A stretch of 45,752 nt of DNA from positions 1-45,752 of the forward strand of contig JAQBQF010000064.1 in the NCBI GenBank assembly GCA_028287115.1, written 5' to 3'. Position 1 is the stretch's first letter, and each line of letters begins with the position of its first letter. The notes under the pieces are model-generated. The model worked only from the letters and a program-made list of their open reading frames with translations, had not been told where the DNA came from and ran no database searches. The translations under genes were made by a program, and so were the position numbers. This DNA is from Myxococcales bacterium (lineage in GTDB: Bacteria > Myxococcota_A > Polyangia > Haliangiales > Haliangiaceae). This document shows, piece by piece, positions 35,348-44,452 of the stretch.

Positions 35348-36439
35348 CTAGAGGCCGGCTTGCGCCTTGAGCGCCTCGGCCTGGTCGTGGGCGCGCAGCG
35401 CTTCGATGATGTCGTCGAGCTGGCCGTCCATGATCGCGGGGAGGTTGTGCTTCGTGAGGCCGATCCGGTGATCGGTGACGCGATCTTGCGGGAAGTTGTA
35501 CGTGCGGATCTTCTCGGAGCGATCGCCGGAGCCGACCTGCGACTTGCGCGATGCGGCCTCCGCGGCGGCTTGTCGCTCGCGCTCGGCCTCGAGGATCCGC
35601 GAGCGCAGGATCTTCATCGCCTTCGCGCGGTTCTTGATCTGCGACCGTTCGTCCTGGCACGCGACGATCACGCCGGTCGGCAAATGCGTGATGCGCACGG
35701 CCGAGTCGGTCGTATTGACGTGCTGGCCGCCGGCGCCGCTCGAGCGATACGTGTCGATCTTCAGATCTTTTTCGTCGACCTTGACGTCGACCTCTTCTGC
35801 CTCCGGCAGCACCGCGACCGTCGCGGCCGACGTGTGGATCCGGCCCTGCGCTTCGGTCGCCGGCACGCGCTGCACGCGATGGACGCCCGACTCGAACTTG
35901 AGCTTCGAGAACACGTCCTTGCCGTCGACGAGCACGATGACTTCTTTCATCCCGCCCGAGGAACCTTCCGACATCGACATCGTCTCGAGCTTCCAGCCTT
36001 GGCGCTCGGCATAGCGGACGTACATCCGATAGAGGTCGCCGGCGAACAGCGCCGCTTCATCGCCACCGGTGCCTCCACGAATTTCGAGGATCGCGTTCTT
36101 GCCGTCGCTCGGATCCTTCGGCAGCAGCAAGATCTTGATCTGCTGCTCTGCGACCACGCGTTGATCTTCGAGAGCACGCGCTTCGTCGCGCGCCATCTCG
36201 CGCAATTCCGGATCGGTCTCGGCGTCGACCATCTGCTTGGCCGCGGCGAGATCGCGGACGAGCTTGGCGTACGTCTTCCAACACGCGATCAGCGGATCGA
36301 GCTCGGAGTGCTCGCGCGAGAGCTTCAAGAATTCGGCGCGCTTGTTGATAACCTCGGCCTGGCCGAGCAGCGCACCGACTTCTTCATGACGACGCTCGAG
36401 CGTCGCCATCTTTTCTTTGAAGTTCGGAGTATCGAACAT
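35348..36439 (-). CDS. prfA: Peptide chain release factor 1
   Basis: 363 residues, full length. The tripeptide anticodon PAT (193-195) marks release factor 1, which reads UAA and UAG, and GGQ (237-239, [17 protein letters not shown]) is the peptidyl-tRNA hydrolysis motif. It acts in the ribosomal A site. It follows rpmE by 24 bases on the same strand, a common bacterial order (rpmE-prfA, often with hemK next). hemK/prmC is not found here; a small lipoprotein gene takes its place. Confidence 0.97.
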   Translation of the reverse strand: MFDTPNFKEKMATLERRHEEVGALLGQAEVINKRAEFLKLSREHSELDPLIACWKTYAKLVRDLAAAKQMVDAETDPELREMARDEARALEDQRVVAEQQIKILLLPKDPSDGKNAILEIRGGTGGDEAALFAGDLYRMYVRYAERQGWKLETMSMSEGSSGGMKEVIVLVDGKDVFSKLKFESGVHRVQRVPATEAQGRIHTSAATVAVLPEAEEVDVKVDEKDLKIDTYRSSGAGGQHVNTTDSAVRITHLPTGVIVACQDERSQIKNRAKAMKILRSRILEAERERQAAAEAASRKSQVGSGDRSEKIRTYNFPQDRVTDHRIGLTKHNLPAIMDGQLDDIIEALRAHDQAEALKAQAGL

Positions 36440-36463
36440 GGGCGGCCCCAGAGCCGCTCCGCT

Positions 36464-36679
36464 CTACGACTTCGCGGGGGTCTTCGCGTACTTCTTGTTG
36501 AAGCGATCGATCCGGCCAGCGGTATCCATCAGCTTCTGCTTGCCCGTGAAGAACGGGTGGCAGTTCGAGCAGATGTCGATGCCGAAGTCTCCGCGGGTGG
36601 AGAACGTCTCGTGGACCATCCCGCACGCACACGAGATGCGAGCCGGGCGGTAGTGCGGGTGACCAGCGGTATCCTTCAT
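36464..36679 (-). CDS. rpmE: Ribosomal protein bL31, zinc-binding form
   Basis: 71 residues. Cys17, Cys19, Cys37 and Cys40 (CACG and CSNC) make the zinc site of the C+ form of bL31; the [22 protein letters not shown] tail is standard. It belongs to the large ribosomal subunit. The promoter just upstream is one of the best in the window and probably drives rpmE, prfA and the small lipoprotein. Confidence 0.97.
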   Translation of the reverse strand: MKDTAGHPHYRPARISCACGMVHETFSTRGDFGIDICSNCHPFFTGKQKLMDTAGRIDRFNKKYAKTPAKS

Positions 36680-36690
36680 AAGAGCGGGTA

Positions 36691-36719
36691 GATATAAGGA
36701 AGGACGCCCCGCTTGGCAA
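36691..36719 (-). promoter_or_regulatory. Sigma-70-like promoter of rpmE-prfA
   Basis: TTGCCA (36719-36714), exact 17-base spacer, TATATC (36696-36691), then 11 bases to the rpmE ATG at 36679. The predicted leader is about five bases, too short for a Shine-Dalgarno, and none is seen. Confidence 0.65.
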
Positions 36720-36739
36720 GCCCTACCAACGGGTGGGAA

Positions 36740-37609
36740 TTACCAGGCCTGGGCCCGGCCACCCAGGCGGGGAGGGGCCTTATCGGGGTAAAGCGGCAGG
36801 ATCTCATGACCTATTCGGAGGTCGTAGACCCTCCGATACTTCGCGGCCAGGTCGAGGCTGACGTAGACCTTATTGGTGTCGAACACGCCAAAGCTCGTGG
36901 AAACCACGATCTGCTCGTCCCCGACCATCTCGAAGCCCTCTGGAATCACGTCGTGGCCGTAGATGCTGATCGTGCCGCCCATCGCCTTCACGAAGCGACG
37001 TGCCTCGGCCTCGGTCGCCGAGCGAGCCCACAGCACCTTGCCGACGATCGGCGTATCGAGCACGTCGAGCGGGCTCGCGTACTGCTGACCTGACAGGTCC
37101 GCCGATTCGAGATCCGCGATCGAGTCGATGACGGCCGCGGGCGCTCCGTGCGTGAACACCGCACCGCACTTACTCACGGCCGCGAGCGCGAACGTGTGAA
37201 TGATGCCGCGCATCCGCGCCGTCGCGGACGGACCGAGGATGTGCTCGAGCAGCGCGACCTCGTCGGCCGCAAACTTCGCCGTGTGGGGACCGCCGATGTG
37301 CCCGTGCTCGTGATTGCCGAGCAGCGCGTGCACGCGGCCGGGATAGCGCGACGCGAGTCCGGCGTAGGCGATCATCAGCTCGCCCGACTGATCGCGATAG
37401 TACTCGCCCAGAAAGTCCGGCCAATCTTCCGGTTCGATGTGCGGACCGTGAATCAGATCGCCGGTGAACAGGACGTGCGCGTCACCGTCGTACTGGATCA
37501 GCGCCTCTTCGAAGACATCGACGAAGCGGTCGAAATCCCGCATGCAACCCTGGAGATCCGTGCAGACGAGCAGCCGACCTTTGTCGGGAAGCCTGAGCAC
37601 GCGGGCCAT
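36740..37609 (-). CDS. Metallophosphoesterase (calcineurin-like)
   Basis: 289 residues from the ATG at 37609; the frame is open further upstream but antisense-like, and TAGCTT lies nine bases before this ATG. Metal-binding motifs are [11 protein letters not shown] (Asp, with Gln in place of the usual His), [18 protein letters not shown], a later His in FTHGAP and YGHDVIPEG. This is the protein-phosphatase-like branch of calcineurin phosphoesterases; the target could be phosphoprotein, nucleotide or dinucleotide. The protein is soluble with no signal peptide. The Asp-Leu-Gln-Gly motif instead of Asp-x-His-Gly is a notable substitution. Confidence 0.83.
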   Translation of the reverse strand: MARVLRLPDKGRLLVCTDLQGCMRDFDRFVDVFEEALIQYDGDAHVLFTGDLIHGPHIEPEDWPDFLGEYYRDQSGELMIAYAGLASRYPGRVHALLGNHEHGHIGGPHTAKFAADEVALLEHILGPSATARMRGIIHTFALAAVSKCGAVFTHGAPAAVIDSIADLESADLSGQQYASPLDVLDTPIVGKVLWARSATEAEARRFVKAMGGTISIYGHDVIPEGFEMVGDEQIVVSTSFGVFDTNKVYVSLDLAAKYRRVYDLRIGHEILPLYPDKAPPRLGGRAQAW

Positions 37610-37672
37610 CGCAATCCAAGCTAGCAGGACGGTGACGCCATCGATAGAGCGCTGCGTGTAAGATAGCCCGCC

Positions 37673-37951
37673 ATGCGACGCGTTCGAGCGATCGTCACCG
37701 GCCGCGTGCAGGGCGTCTCCTATCGCGCCTCGACGGCGTCCGAGGCGACGCGGCTCGGGATCGCCGGCTGGGTCAGGAACCGTAGCGACGGCAGCGTCGA
37801 GCTCGAAGCGGAAGGTCCGGACGAGCACATCGCGGCCCTCCTCCGGTGGTGCGAATATGGGCCGCCTGCCGCGCGGGTCGCACGCGTTGCCGTCGAGGAG
37901 CTCGCGCCGACCGGGGCCGAGCGAGAGTTCAAGATCTCTAGGGATCAGTGA
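37673..37951 (+). CDS. acyP: Acylphosphatase
   Basis: 92 residues, full length. Arg18 in [13 protein letters not shown] and Asn36 in [12 protein letters not shown] are the catalytic pair. It hydrolyses acyl phosphates such as acetyl phosphate and carbamoyl phosphate. TAAGAT (37659-37664) lies eight bases before the ATG with no Shine-Dalgarno. The last 14 bases overlap the 3' end of the convergent Cys-rich lipoprotein gene. Confidence 0.94.
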   Translation: MRRVRAIVTGRVQGVSYRASTASEATRLGIAGWVRNRSDGSVELEAEGPDEHIAALLRWCEYGPPAARVARVAVEELAPTGAEREFKISRDQ

Positions 37952-39395
37952 ACACGTTGCCCGACACGAAGTCGGTCATCGGCAGCGCGGGACCGACGTT
38001 GTACATCCGCGTGTTCGTGGGCGTGAACGGCTGGCACGAACCGTAGTTCGTGTAGATCGGGCCGGTGTACGGGGTCGTGATCAAGTGGGTCTCGCTCGAA
38101 TACGCGCAACTTCCCGGCGGCGGCGTGATCGTCTTCGACGCGTACTTGGGAACCGGCGGGCTGCCGCAGGAGCTGGGGCCGCCGTACAGATCGACGAGAT
38201 CGATCTGCTGCGTGCACGCCGAATTCGCGTAGTACGTGCTGGCGTAACCGCCGCTCGGGAAGCACCGGATCGTTCCGTCGGGCATCGTCGTGGGATAACA
38301 CTGCACGGTCTTTGCGGAGTCATAGAGCGCGTAGTCGCGCGCTCGAACGCCGTCCGTGGTCGTGTAGTGCACGAGCTGCAGCCGCCGGTTCGCGGCGTTG
38401 TCGGTCTCGAGCTGGAGAGTCGCGAGGCTGAGCTGCGCACCGACTTGATAGTAGGTCGTGTTCGCCGTCGGAGTCGTCGCGACGCACGACGAGCCGCTCT
38501 GAAAATACAGCGGCGTTCCGCTGACCGCGTTGCCGGTCGTGTAGTAGCGCGGCGCCGTCGATGGACACGCGTTGCCGTCGTAGTACTCGGTGTACGTCGG
38601 CTTCGGGCAGGAGGTCTGAATGCCGAGCTCGGGCTGCGTACAGGCCGCGTCGTGGTCGTAGCTCGCATAGCCGGCGCCGCTCGGGACACATGTCGCGACC
38701 GTCGGATCGGCGTAGACATTCGGATAGCAATCGACGCCGAGCATCGCGTCGTGGATCGGACCCGGGCGGCGCATGCCATCGCTGCTCTGGTAATAGCGCT
38801 GGCCGAACCGCTGCGCGCCGACCGGTGAGCTCACGGTCAGCTTCACGAGGTCGATCAAGGAGACTTCGCCACCGACGGAATAGAAGTCGTAGGACGCGCC
38901 GGTAAACGGTCCGCTGCACGAGCCGTTGGCGTTCTTGTACCAGTACTGCGCGACGCTCGTCGGCGCCCCGCGCGTATAGAGATGTGCCGGCTGATAGCTG
39001 CATGTCGAGGTGCTGTAGTCGAGCAGGTATGTCGGTGGTGGCCGCGCGCAGCTCGGATCGCGATAGACCTGGGCAACCTTCGTCGTGCAGCTCGCGCTCG
39101 TGTAGACGATCGTCCCGCCGAAATCCGGCGTGCAGTACGCGTTGCCATCTGCCCAGTTCGGATAGATGAAGCAGCTCTCTTTGCGCTGGGCATCGTACAG
39201 GCCGTCGAGCTGACGCGAGCCGTCCGCGAACACGAACCAGGTCAGCTTGAGACGCGACCCCGAGCGTGCGCCGTCATTCGGATCGAGACCGCCGTCGCCC
39301 GGCGCGGTGTCCGCGACGGACGCGTCGAGATCGGAGACGTTTCCGCCACCACAGGCGGAAGCTCCGATCAGCACGCACAGCAGAAGCCTGCGCAT
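37938..39395 (-). CDS. Cys-rich lipoprotein with three tandem six-cysteine repeats
   Basis: 485 residues with a lipoprotein signal ([15 protein letters not shown]) and an Asp/Gly-rich linker to ~46. The rest is three tandem units of ~140 residues: ~48-186, ~196-331 and ~338-476. Each has six cysteines at matching places: 75/88/103/116/132/160, 223/236/252/263/277/304 and 366/378/394/410/430/454. Shared text includes [LY]YD or [11 protein letters not shown] or CFIYP, DGTxRCxPS, a Tyr-rich middle, and a closing YxVGxxLSLxxL. The units are probably disulfide-stabilised beta-rich surface domains. I recognise no named family. TATCCT sits seven bases before the ATG. Confidence 0.75.
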   Translation of the reverse strand: MRRLLLCVLIGASACGGGNVSDLDASVADTAPGDGGLDPNDGARSGSRLKLTWFVFADGSRQLDGLYDAQRKESCFIYPNWADGNAYCTPDFGGTIVYTSASCTTKVAQVYRDPSCARPPPTYLLDYSTSTCSYQPAHLYTRGAPTSVAQYWYKNANGSCSGPFTGASYDFYSVGGEVSLIDLVKLTVSSPVGAQRFGQRYYQSSDGMRRPGPIHDAMLGVDCYPNVYADPTVATCVPSGAGYASYDHDAACTQPELGIQTSCPKPTYTEYYDGNACPSTAPRYYTTGNAVSGTPLYFQSGSSCVATTPTANTTYYQVGAQLSLATLQLETDNAANRRLQLVHYTTTDGVRARDYALYDSAKTVQCYPTTMPDGTIRCFPSGGYASTYYANSACTQQIDLVDLYGGPSSCGSPPVPKYASKTITPPPGSCAYSSETHLITTPYTGPIYTNYGSCQPFTPTNTRMYNVGPALPMTDFVSGNVFTDP

Positions 39396-39414
39396 GACGT
39401 CGAGGATAACCGGT

Positions 39415-41130
39415 CTAGTGCTCGAGGCCTAGCAAGTCTTGGGCTTCGGGGTCGGGAGGGCGGCAGACCACCCGGTCGACGGTCGCCATCTTCGCGTGGA
39501 TCACGTCACACACCGGCGTGAACGACGCCTTCTGGAACGCGCGCAACGACGCCTGATTGTCGGCGGCGATCAGCGCCCACGATCTGTAGGCGTCGGTCGC
39601 GCGCAGCTCTTTCGCCATGTGCTCGAGCATCACCGGCGCGACCGCGCGGCCGCGAGCGGCGGTCGCGACGAACACGCTGTGGATGTACGCGTCGTACTTC
39701 ATCATGTGCAGCGTGCGACCGAGCTCGGGGACCTCGACCGGGCCGCGCGCGGTCCACGCGACGCCCGCGGGGCGAATGCCGAGGGTCGCGAGGACGGCGA
39801 TGTCACCGCGCCGCCAGAACTTGCGTGCGGTGAGCTCGTCTAGCTGGAGCTGCTCGATCAGATCGGTGCGGCGCGATTCGTCGAGCTTGTCGTAGTCCGC
39901 TTCCGTGAACGCCTGGAGCTCGAGGCCGGGCGGCGCTTCGATCCCGCGCGTCCACAACTGTCCGCGATACAGGCAGTAACGCTCGTATTGCGCGACGCTC
40001 GCGGCGACGCTGCGGATCCGCGTCCAGGCAGCGCGCGCTTGTGCGGCGGCGACCGCGGGCGTCTCGCGTGCACGGCGCGCACGCCGCGCGACGTGCGTGT
40101 ACGTGCGCCCGACCGATGCCGCCGTCGAGTGACCCCAGATGCGGACGGCGAGTGCCGGCTGCTTCGAGGTCGGAAAGTTCGGCAGCGGGTATTCGCCGGC
40201 ACCGGTGACCACATCGAGCGCGATGCAGCCGCGCGAGCGAGCGGCGAGTGCTTCGGCGTGGAGCAGGCGCTGCGGAGCGCGCGTCTTGGCGACCTGCGGA
40301 TCGACCGCCATCGCGAGCACGACCGCGCGATCGCCGTCGTCGACGACGAGCGCCGCGGCGCAGGTCTCACCCGCCGCGTCGTCGAGACGCGCGAGACGCA
40401 CGCGACCTTGTTTGCCGAGTGACATCGCGACTTCTTCGAGAAGCGCGAGCGACTCGTTGTCGGCGAGCGGCGACGGCTCGTCGCGGTCGGCCCATTCGAG
40501 GCGCGACAGCCGGCGTAGCGCGCTCATGCCTTTACGCAGCGCGAGGAGATCCTCGCCGTACGTCGTGATCACGCCGGAGCCATCGGTCGAATCGGCGGGC
40601 GCGAGTGCCAGCGCGATCCGCGTCGCGCCGCCGCCCGACATCGAGCTCTCGACCGTGAATCCGGCCGGCGCGATCCGCTGGACGAGGTTCGCGCGAGATC
40701 GGGAAGGATCGGCGAGCGGTTCGAGATCGACCAGGTCCCAGGTCGGCGCGGCTTCGATCAACGTGCGCGCGAAGGCGGCGCCTGCGCGATCTTCCCAACC
40801 ACTGCGAGCGAGCAGATCGAACGCGGGCGGCCGCGGTCCGGCGTCGCCCATCATGCGCAGCTCGCGCGTGTCGAGCAGTGCGACCTTGACCGTGCGGCGA
40901 TACAGCGGCGCGATGCACACGACGTCGCCGGCCTTGACCCCGGTGCTATCGGGCTCGGTCGCGCGTCCGACGAGGACGTGGAGCTCGGCGTGGAGCGTGT
41001 TGTGATAGGCGAGCCACCACGGGATCAGCCAATCGGGACCGCGGAACAGCGAGCCCGAAAGTGCGCGCCACTCACCTTCCAGCGCGCGAAGCGCCGTCAG
41101 ATCGCGGACTACGGATACATCGATTGCCAT
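39415..41130 (-). CDS. Double GNAT acyltransferase (CelD/BcsL-like plus GNAT)
   Basis: 571 residues from the ATG at 41130; upstream codons in frame are Arg/Pro-rich and non-coding. The N-terminal ~370 residues resemble the CelD/BcsL acyltransferase family: FRGPDWLIPWWLAYH, then a basic RKGMSALRRLSRLEWAD segment and LLHAEALAARSRGCIALD. The C-terminal ~150 are a second GNAT domain with the acetyl-CoA loop VATAARGRAVAPVMLEHMAKEL and the closing NQASLRAFQKASF. CelD-like proteins act in exopolysaccharide or lipid acylation. No polysaccharide genes are adjacent. Cytosolic, no signal peptide. Confidence 0.75.
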   Translation of the reverse strand: MAIDVSVVRDLTALRALEGEWRALSGSLFRGPDWLIPWWLAYHNTLHAELHVLVGRATEPDSTGVKAGDVVCIAPLYRRTVKVALLDTRELRMMGDAGPRPPAFDLLARSGWEDRAGAAFARTLIEAAPTWDLVDLEPLADPSRSRANLVQRIAPAGFTVESSMSGGGATRIALALAPADSTDGSGVITTYGEDLLALRKGMSALRRLSRLEWADRDEPSPLADNESLALLEEVAMSLGKQGRVRLARLDDAAGETCAAALVVDDGDRAVVLAMAVDPQVAKTRAPQRLLHAEALAARSRGCIALDVVTGAGEYPLPNFPTSKQPALAVRIWGHSTAASVGRTYTHVARRARRARETPAVAAAQARAAWTRIRSVAASVAQYERYCLYRGQLWTRGIEAPPGLELQAFTEADYDKLDESRRTDLIEQLQLDELTARKFWRRGDIAVLATLGIRPAGVAWTARGPVEVPELGRTLHMMKYDAYIHSVFVATAARGRAVAPVMLEHMAKELRATDAYRSWALIAADNQASLRAFQKASFTPVCDVIHAKMATVDRVVCRPPDPEAQDLLGLEH

Positions 41131-41196
41131 CCGCCGTTCGAGCGTATCACGCCGCGCAGCACCCGACCCAGGCGGCCGGGGCGCTTCCGCCCGCGT

Positions 41197-41211
41197 GTTG
41201 CCATTGGCAAC
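41197..41211. repeat. 15-base palindrome upstream of the acyltransferase gene
   Basis: GTTGCC-ATT-GGCAAC lies 67 bases upstream of the acyltransferase ATG in the 248-base gap 41131-41378. It may be an operator or a small hairpin. The rest of that gap shows only the 10-base palindrome CAGCCGGCTG near 41314 and no believable gene. Confidence 0.3.
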
Positions 41212-41378
41212 GCCGCCCGATGCCGATGTTATTGAGCCCTCGCCACGAACCGGGTCCATACGTGAGGGGATGCATGGACGGTGCCCAGGCGACCGTCAAG
41301 GCGCAATGATCTCAGCCGGCTGCTCAGATGCCCCGAGTATCTGGAATTGCGGACCTATCTCGACGACCGGCCGACCGA

Positions 41379-42731
41379 TCACGGCGCCGATTTGTTCGTG
41401 CGCGTGAGTACCCGCGCGTAGAAGCCGTCGGTGCCGTGGGTGTGCGGCGCGACGATGAACGATTCGCCGTCACCGAGGGATTTCGCGCGCTCCGTGCCGA
41501 GCACCTCGGTGAGGGGTACCGCCGCGAGATCCGCATGAGCCGCGAGCGCCGCGCCGATCACATCTTGATTCTCGACACGAAGTAACGTGCAGGTCGCGTA
41601 GACGATCCTGCCGCCGGGCGCACAGAGCTGTCGCGCATCGGCGATGATTCGCTGCTGGCGCTTCGCGAACTCCGCGAGATCGGTCTCGCGCATCCGCCAC
41701 CGCGCCTCGGGGTTCCGGCGCAGCGCACCGATCCCGGAGCACGGCGCATCGATGAACACGACATCGGCCTTGCCGCGAAGCGCCTCGACCTCGCGCGGCC
41801 AGCGGCCTTCCTCGATCACGAGCGCCTGTGCATTCGAGACCTGCGCTCGGCGAGCGCGGCGCCGCAGCTCCTCGAGCTTGCCCGCGTCGACATCGGTGGC
41901 GACGATCCGGCCACGATTGCCAAGGCGCGCGGCGATCGCGAGCGTCTTGCCACCCGCGCCGGCGCAGTAGTCGATCACGATCGGTTTCGGCGCGTCCACG
42001 CGAGCGAGCTCGGCGAGCAGCTGGCTGCCTTCGTCCTGGACTTCCAGGGCGCCGCGCTTGAAGGACGCCAGCTGAAACAGATTTGTACGGCTATCGACCA
42101 CGAGCGCGGTGTCCGACCACGTGCCTGGATGCGTCGTCAGCCCTTCGCGTGCCAGCTCCGCGACGAGCGCGGCGCGATCGCCGATCAGCAAGTTCGCGCG
42201 CACGGTCATCGGCGCACGCTGGTTCAGTGCGAGCGCGAGCGGTTCCGCGGCATCTCCCCAGTCGGCGACGAACCGCGCCGCGAGCCAATCGGGCAGGGAT
42301 GCCGCGAGGCCGATCCGGGTCGCGAGCTTGCGCTCGCTCGCTATCGCGGCGTCGACACCCGCGATCGCGGTCCAATCCAGCTCCGGCTCGACCTTCGCGG
42401 CCTGTGCCGGCTCGATCAAACCCTCGAGCAAGAGCAACGCGAGCAGGCGTTCGAGATCGCGCGGCGGCTTCGCGACCTTGCGGCCGCGGGAGACTGCGAG
42501 ATCGACGCGCCTGAGGTGACGCACGAGCCCGTAGAGCGTTTCGCTGACAAACCGGCGATCGTGCGCGCCGACCCACGTCTCCTTGCGGAAGGTCGTCGCG
42601 AGGCGATCGGTAACAAAGCCCCAATCCATCCGGGTCCGCTGCCACAGCTCGAGCACGAGCGCGCGCAGCCGGCCGCCTTGCAGCACCGTGGCTGCGAGCT
42701 TGCGATCGGCGAGGCGGTCGAGATCGGGCAC
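41379..42731 (-). CDS. RsmB/NOP-family SAM-dependent RNA methyltransferase
   Basis: 450 residues from a GTG at 42731, with TATAAG five bases before it. The N-terminal ~140 form a NusB-like RNA-binding domain; the C-terminal domain has the SAM loop DYCAGAGGKTLAIA (~245), DAPCSGIGALRRNPEARWR and YATCTLLRVENQD. The two cysteines in APCSG and ATCTL are the pair used in 5-methylcytosine formation, where the Thr-Cys cysteine is the nucleophile. It probably methylates 16S rRNA C967 as RsmB does, but related NOP proteins modify other rRNA or tRNA cytosines. Divergent from gdhA. Confidence 0.88.
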   Translation of the reverse strand: MPDLDRLADRKLAATVLQGGRLRALVLELWQRTRMDWGFVTDRLATTFRKETWVGAHDRRFVSETLYGLVRHLRRVDLAVSRGRKVAKPPRDLERLLALLLLEGLIEPAQAAKVEPELDWTAIAGVDAAIASERKLATRIGLAASLPDWLAARFVADWGDAAEPLALALNQRAPMTVRANLLIGDRAALVAELAREGLTTHPGTWSDTALVVDSRTNLFQLASFKRGALEVQDEGSQLLAELARVDAPKPIVIDYCAGAGGKTLAIAARLGNRGRIVATDVDAGKLEELRRRARRAQVSNAQALVIEEGRWPREVEALRGKADVVFIDAPCSGIGALRRNPEARWRMRETDLAEFAKRQQRIIADARQLCAPGGRIVYATCTLLRVENQDVIGAALAAHADLAAVPLTEVLGTERAKSLGDGESFIVAPHTHGTDGFYARVLTRTNKSAP

Positions 42732-42945
42732 GCGGTCTTATATACCGCCTGGTTACGCGGTGCGTTGGTTTCCCCTCCGGGGATTCCCTCGGGCCAAAGA
42801 GGCGCGTCCTCGCTTCGCTGCGGGCGCGCTCTAACCATCGCCCTCGGTCGCGCGATCGGCTGACGCGGCGAGCCACGCTTAGCGCGCGAAATCGTCAGCG
42901 GATTTGATTGCCAGGTTTGCGTTTTCGGCGGTACGCATTCCGTCC
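42732..42945. promoter_or_regulatory. Divergent promoter region between the methyltransferase gene and gdhA
   Basis: Minus strand: TATAAG (42742-42737), five bases before the GTG. Plus strand: TTGCCA (42908-42913), 18-base spacer, TACGCA (42932-42937), then eight bases to the gdhA ATG. An imperfect GC hairpin (about 42799-42832, GAGGCGCGTCC paired with GGGCGCGCTC) lies between. No gene is seen. Confidence 0.4.
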
Positions 42946-44274
42946 ATGACCACCGCCTCGACGCCGCCCCCGGCTGCACCCGCCGTTGGACGGACCATCA
43001 CTGAAGTGGCTCTGAAAGATCGCGGAAACCTTTTCGAGATTGCGACCAAGCAGATCGAAAAGGCGATGAAGCTCATCAACATCGATCAGGACATCGCGCA
43101 GATCCTGAATCAGCCGAAGAACGAGCTGATCGTCAACTTCCCGGTCCGTATGGACAACGGGAAGTACCAGATGTTCAAGGGCTACCGAGTCCAGCACAAC
43201 AACATCCTCGGCCCGTACAAGGGCGGCATTCGCTACCACCAGGAAGCGAACCTCGATGAGATGAAAGCGCTCGCGTCGTGGATGACGTACAAGAGCGCGC
43301 TCCACGAGATTCCGTTCGGCGGCGGCAAAGGTGGCGTGAAGTTCGATCCGCGCCAGCAGAGCAAGACCGAGCTCGAGCGGATCACGCGCCGGTTCACCGC
43401 GGCTCTCGGTAGCAATATCGGCCCGGACTTCGACATCCCGGCACCCGACGTCAACACCAACAGCCAGACGATGGTCTGGATGATGGACACGTACATGAAC
43501 CTCGTCGGCGCCGGCGATCGCAACACCGTGCGCGGTGTCGTCACCGGCAAGAGCGTGTCGGCGGGCGGCAGCCACGGCCGCGCAGAAGCGACCGGGCAAG
43601 GCGTCGTGCACTGCATCGCGGAATGGGCGAAGGATCGCAACTTCAACCTCGACGGTTGTCACGTGATCATCCAGGGCTTCGGCAACGTCGGCAGCTACGC
43701 CGCTCGCCTGCTGTCGCAGAAGGGCGCGGTCGTCGTCGGCGTCGGCGACGTCGGCGGCTACATCGCGAACACCGAAGGCATCAACCCGCACAAGCTCGGC
43801 GAGCACGTCCACAAGACCGGCTCGGTCGCCGGTTACAAGGGCGCTTCGAAGATCACGCGCGAAGAATTCTTCGGCCTCGACGCGCACATCTTCGTGCCCG
43901 CCGCGCTCGAGCTCGAGGTCGGTGTCGCCGAAGCCAAGGCGCTCAAGGTCAAGATGATGGTCGAGGGCGCGAATGGCCCGACCTATCCCGAAGCCGAGGA
44001 GATCCTGCTCGACAAGGGCATCGACGTCATCCCCGACATTCTGTGCAACTCGGGCGGCGTGATCGTCAGCTACTACGAGTGGCTGCAGAACAAGCGCGCG
44101 GAGCAGTGGGAGATCAGCGACGTGCTCGGCCGCCTCGAGCGCCGCATGAAGCAGACCTACGCGAACGTCCGGCAGTACGCGCTCGCGCAGAAGACCGACT
44201 GGCGGACCGCGAGTTACGCGATCGGCCTCGAGCGCCTGCAGCATTGCTACAGAGAGCGCGGCATCTTCCCGTAG
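42946..44274 (+). CDS. gdhA: Glutamate dehydrogenase
   Basis: 442 residues from the ATG at 42946 (an in-frame upstream ATG-like codon at 42904 lies inside the promoter). It interconverts glutamate with 2-oxoglutarate and ammonia. Key motifs: GPYKGGIRYH, the catalytic-lysine loop IPFGGGKGGVKFDP, DIPAPDVNTNSQTMVWM, and the Rossmann loop IQGFGNVGSYAA. The ~30-residue N-terminal extension is Pro/Ala/Thr-rich. Length and motifs fit the hexameric type; the cofactor (NAD or NADP) is not settled by eye. No terminator is visible after the stop. Confidence 0.96.
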   Translation: MTTASTPPPAAPAVGRTITEVALKDRGNLFEIATKQIEKAMKLINIDQDIAQILNQPKNELIVNFPVRMDNGKYQMFKGYRVQHNNILGPYKGGIRYHQEANLDEMKALASWMTYKSALHEIPFGGGKGGVKFDPRQQSKTELERITRRFTAALGSNIGPDFDIPAPDVNTNSQTMVWMMDTYMNLVGAGDRNTVRGVVTGKSVSAGGSHGRAEATGQGVVHCIAEWAKDRNFNLDGCHVIIQGFGNVGSYAARLLSQKGAVVVGVGDVGGYIANTEGINPHKLGEHVHKTGSVAGYKGASKITREEFFGLDAHIFVPAALELEVGVAEAKALKVKMMVEGANGPTYPEAEEILLDKGIDVIPDILCNSGGVIVSYYEWLQNKRAEQWEISDVLGRLERRMKQTYANVRQYALAQKTDWRTASYAIGLERLQHCYRERGIFP

Positions 44275-44282
44275 GCAGCGTC

Positions 44283-44368
44283 TCAGCTCGGATTCACGCC
44301 GGTCAGCGTGACGAACAACGCGCGCTGTCGCTCGCGTTCCCGCTCAGAGAGCCACAGCGTGTCGCTCA
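44283..44368 (-). CDS. Possible microprotein or gene remnant in the gdhA-hydrolase gap
   Basis: A short frame of 26 or 27 codons reading MSDTLWLSERERQRAL and ending LTGVNPS with TGA at 44285-44283. The open frame continues about 30 codons upstream without a stop and with protein-like content (NVPIALYETV). Codon use looks coding. TACGAG lies six bases before the ATG. It might be a small gene, or the tail of a lost gene. Evidence is slight. Confidence 0.2.
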
Positions 44369-44452
44369 TGACGGTCTCGTAGAGTGCGATCGGCACATTG
44401 CCTTTCGAACGCGTGAGTCCACGCTTGTTCGCGGCTATGTTCTCCGGCGGAC

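Noticed and set aside
41197..41220. Possible sigma-54 promoter (TTGGCA followed by a downstream GC)
   Set aside because: The -12 GC falls at the wrong distance from the -24 GG, and TTGC is absent; the match comes from the GTTGCC palindrome.
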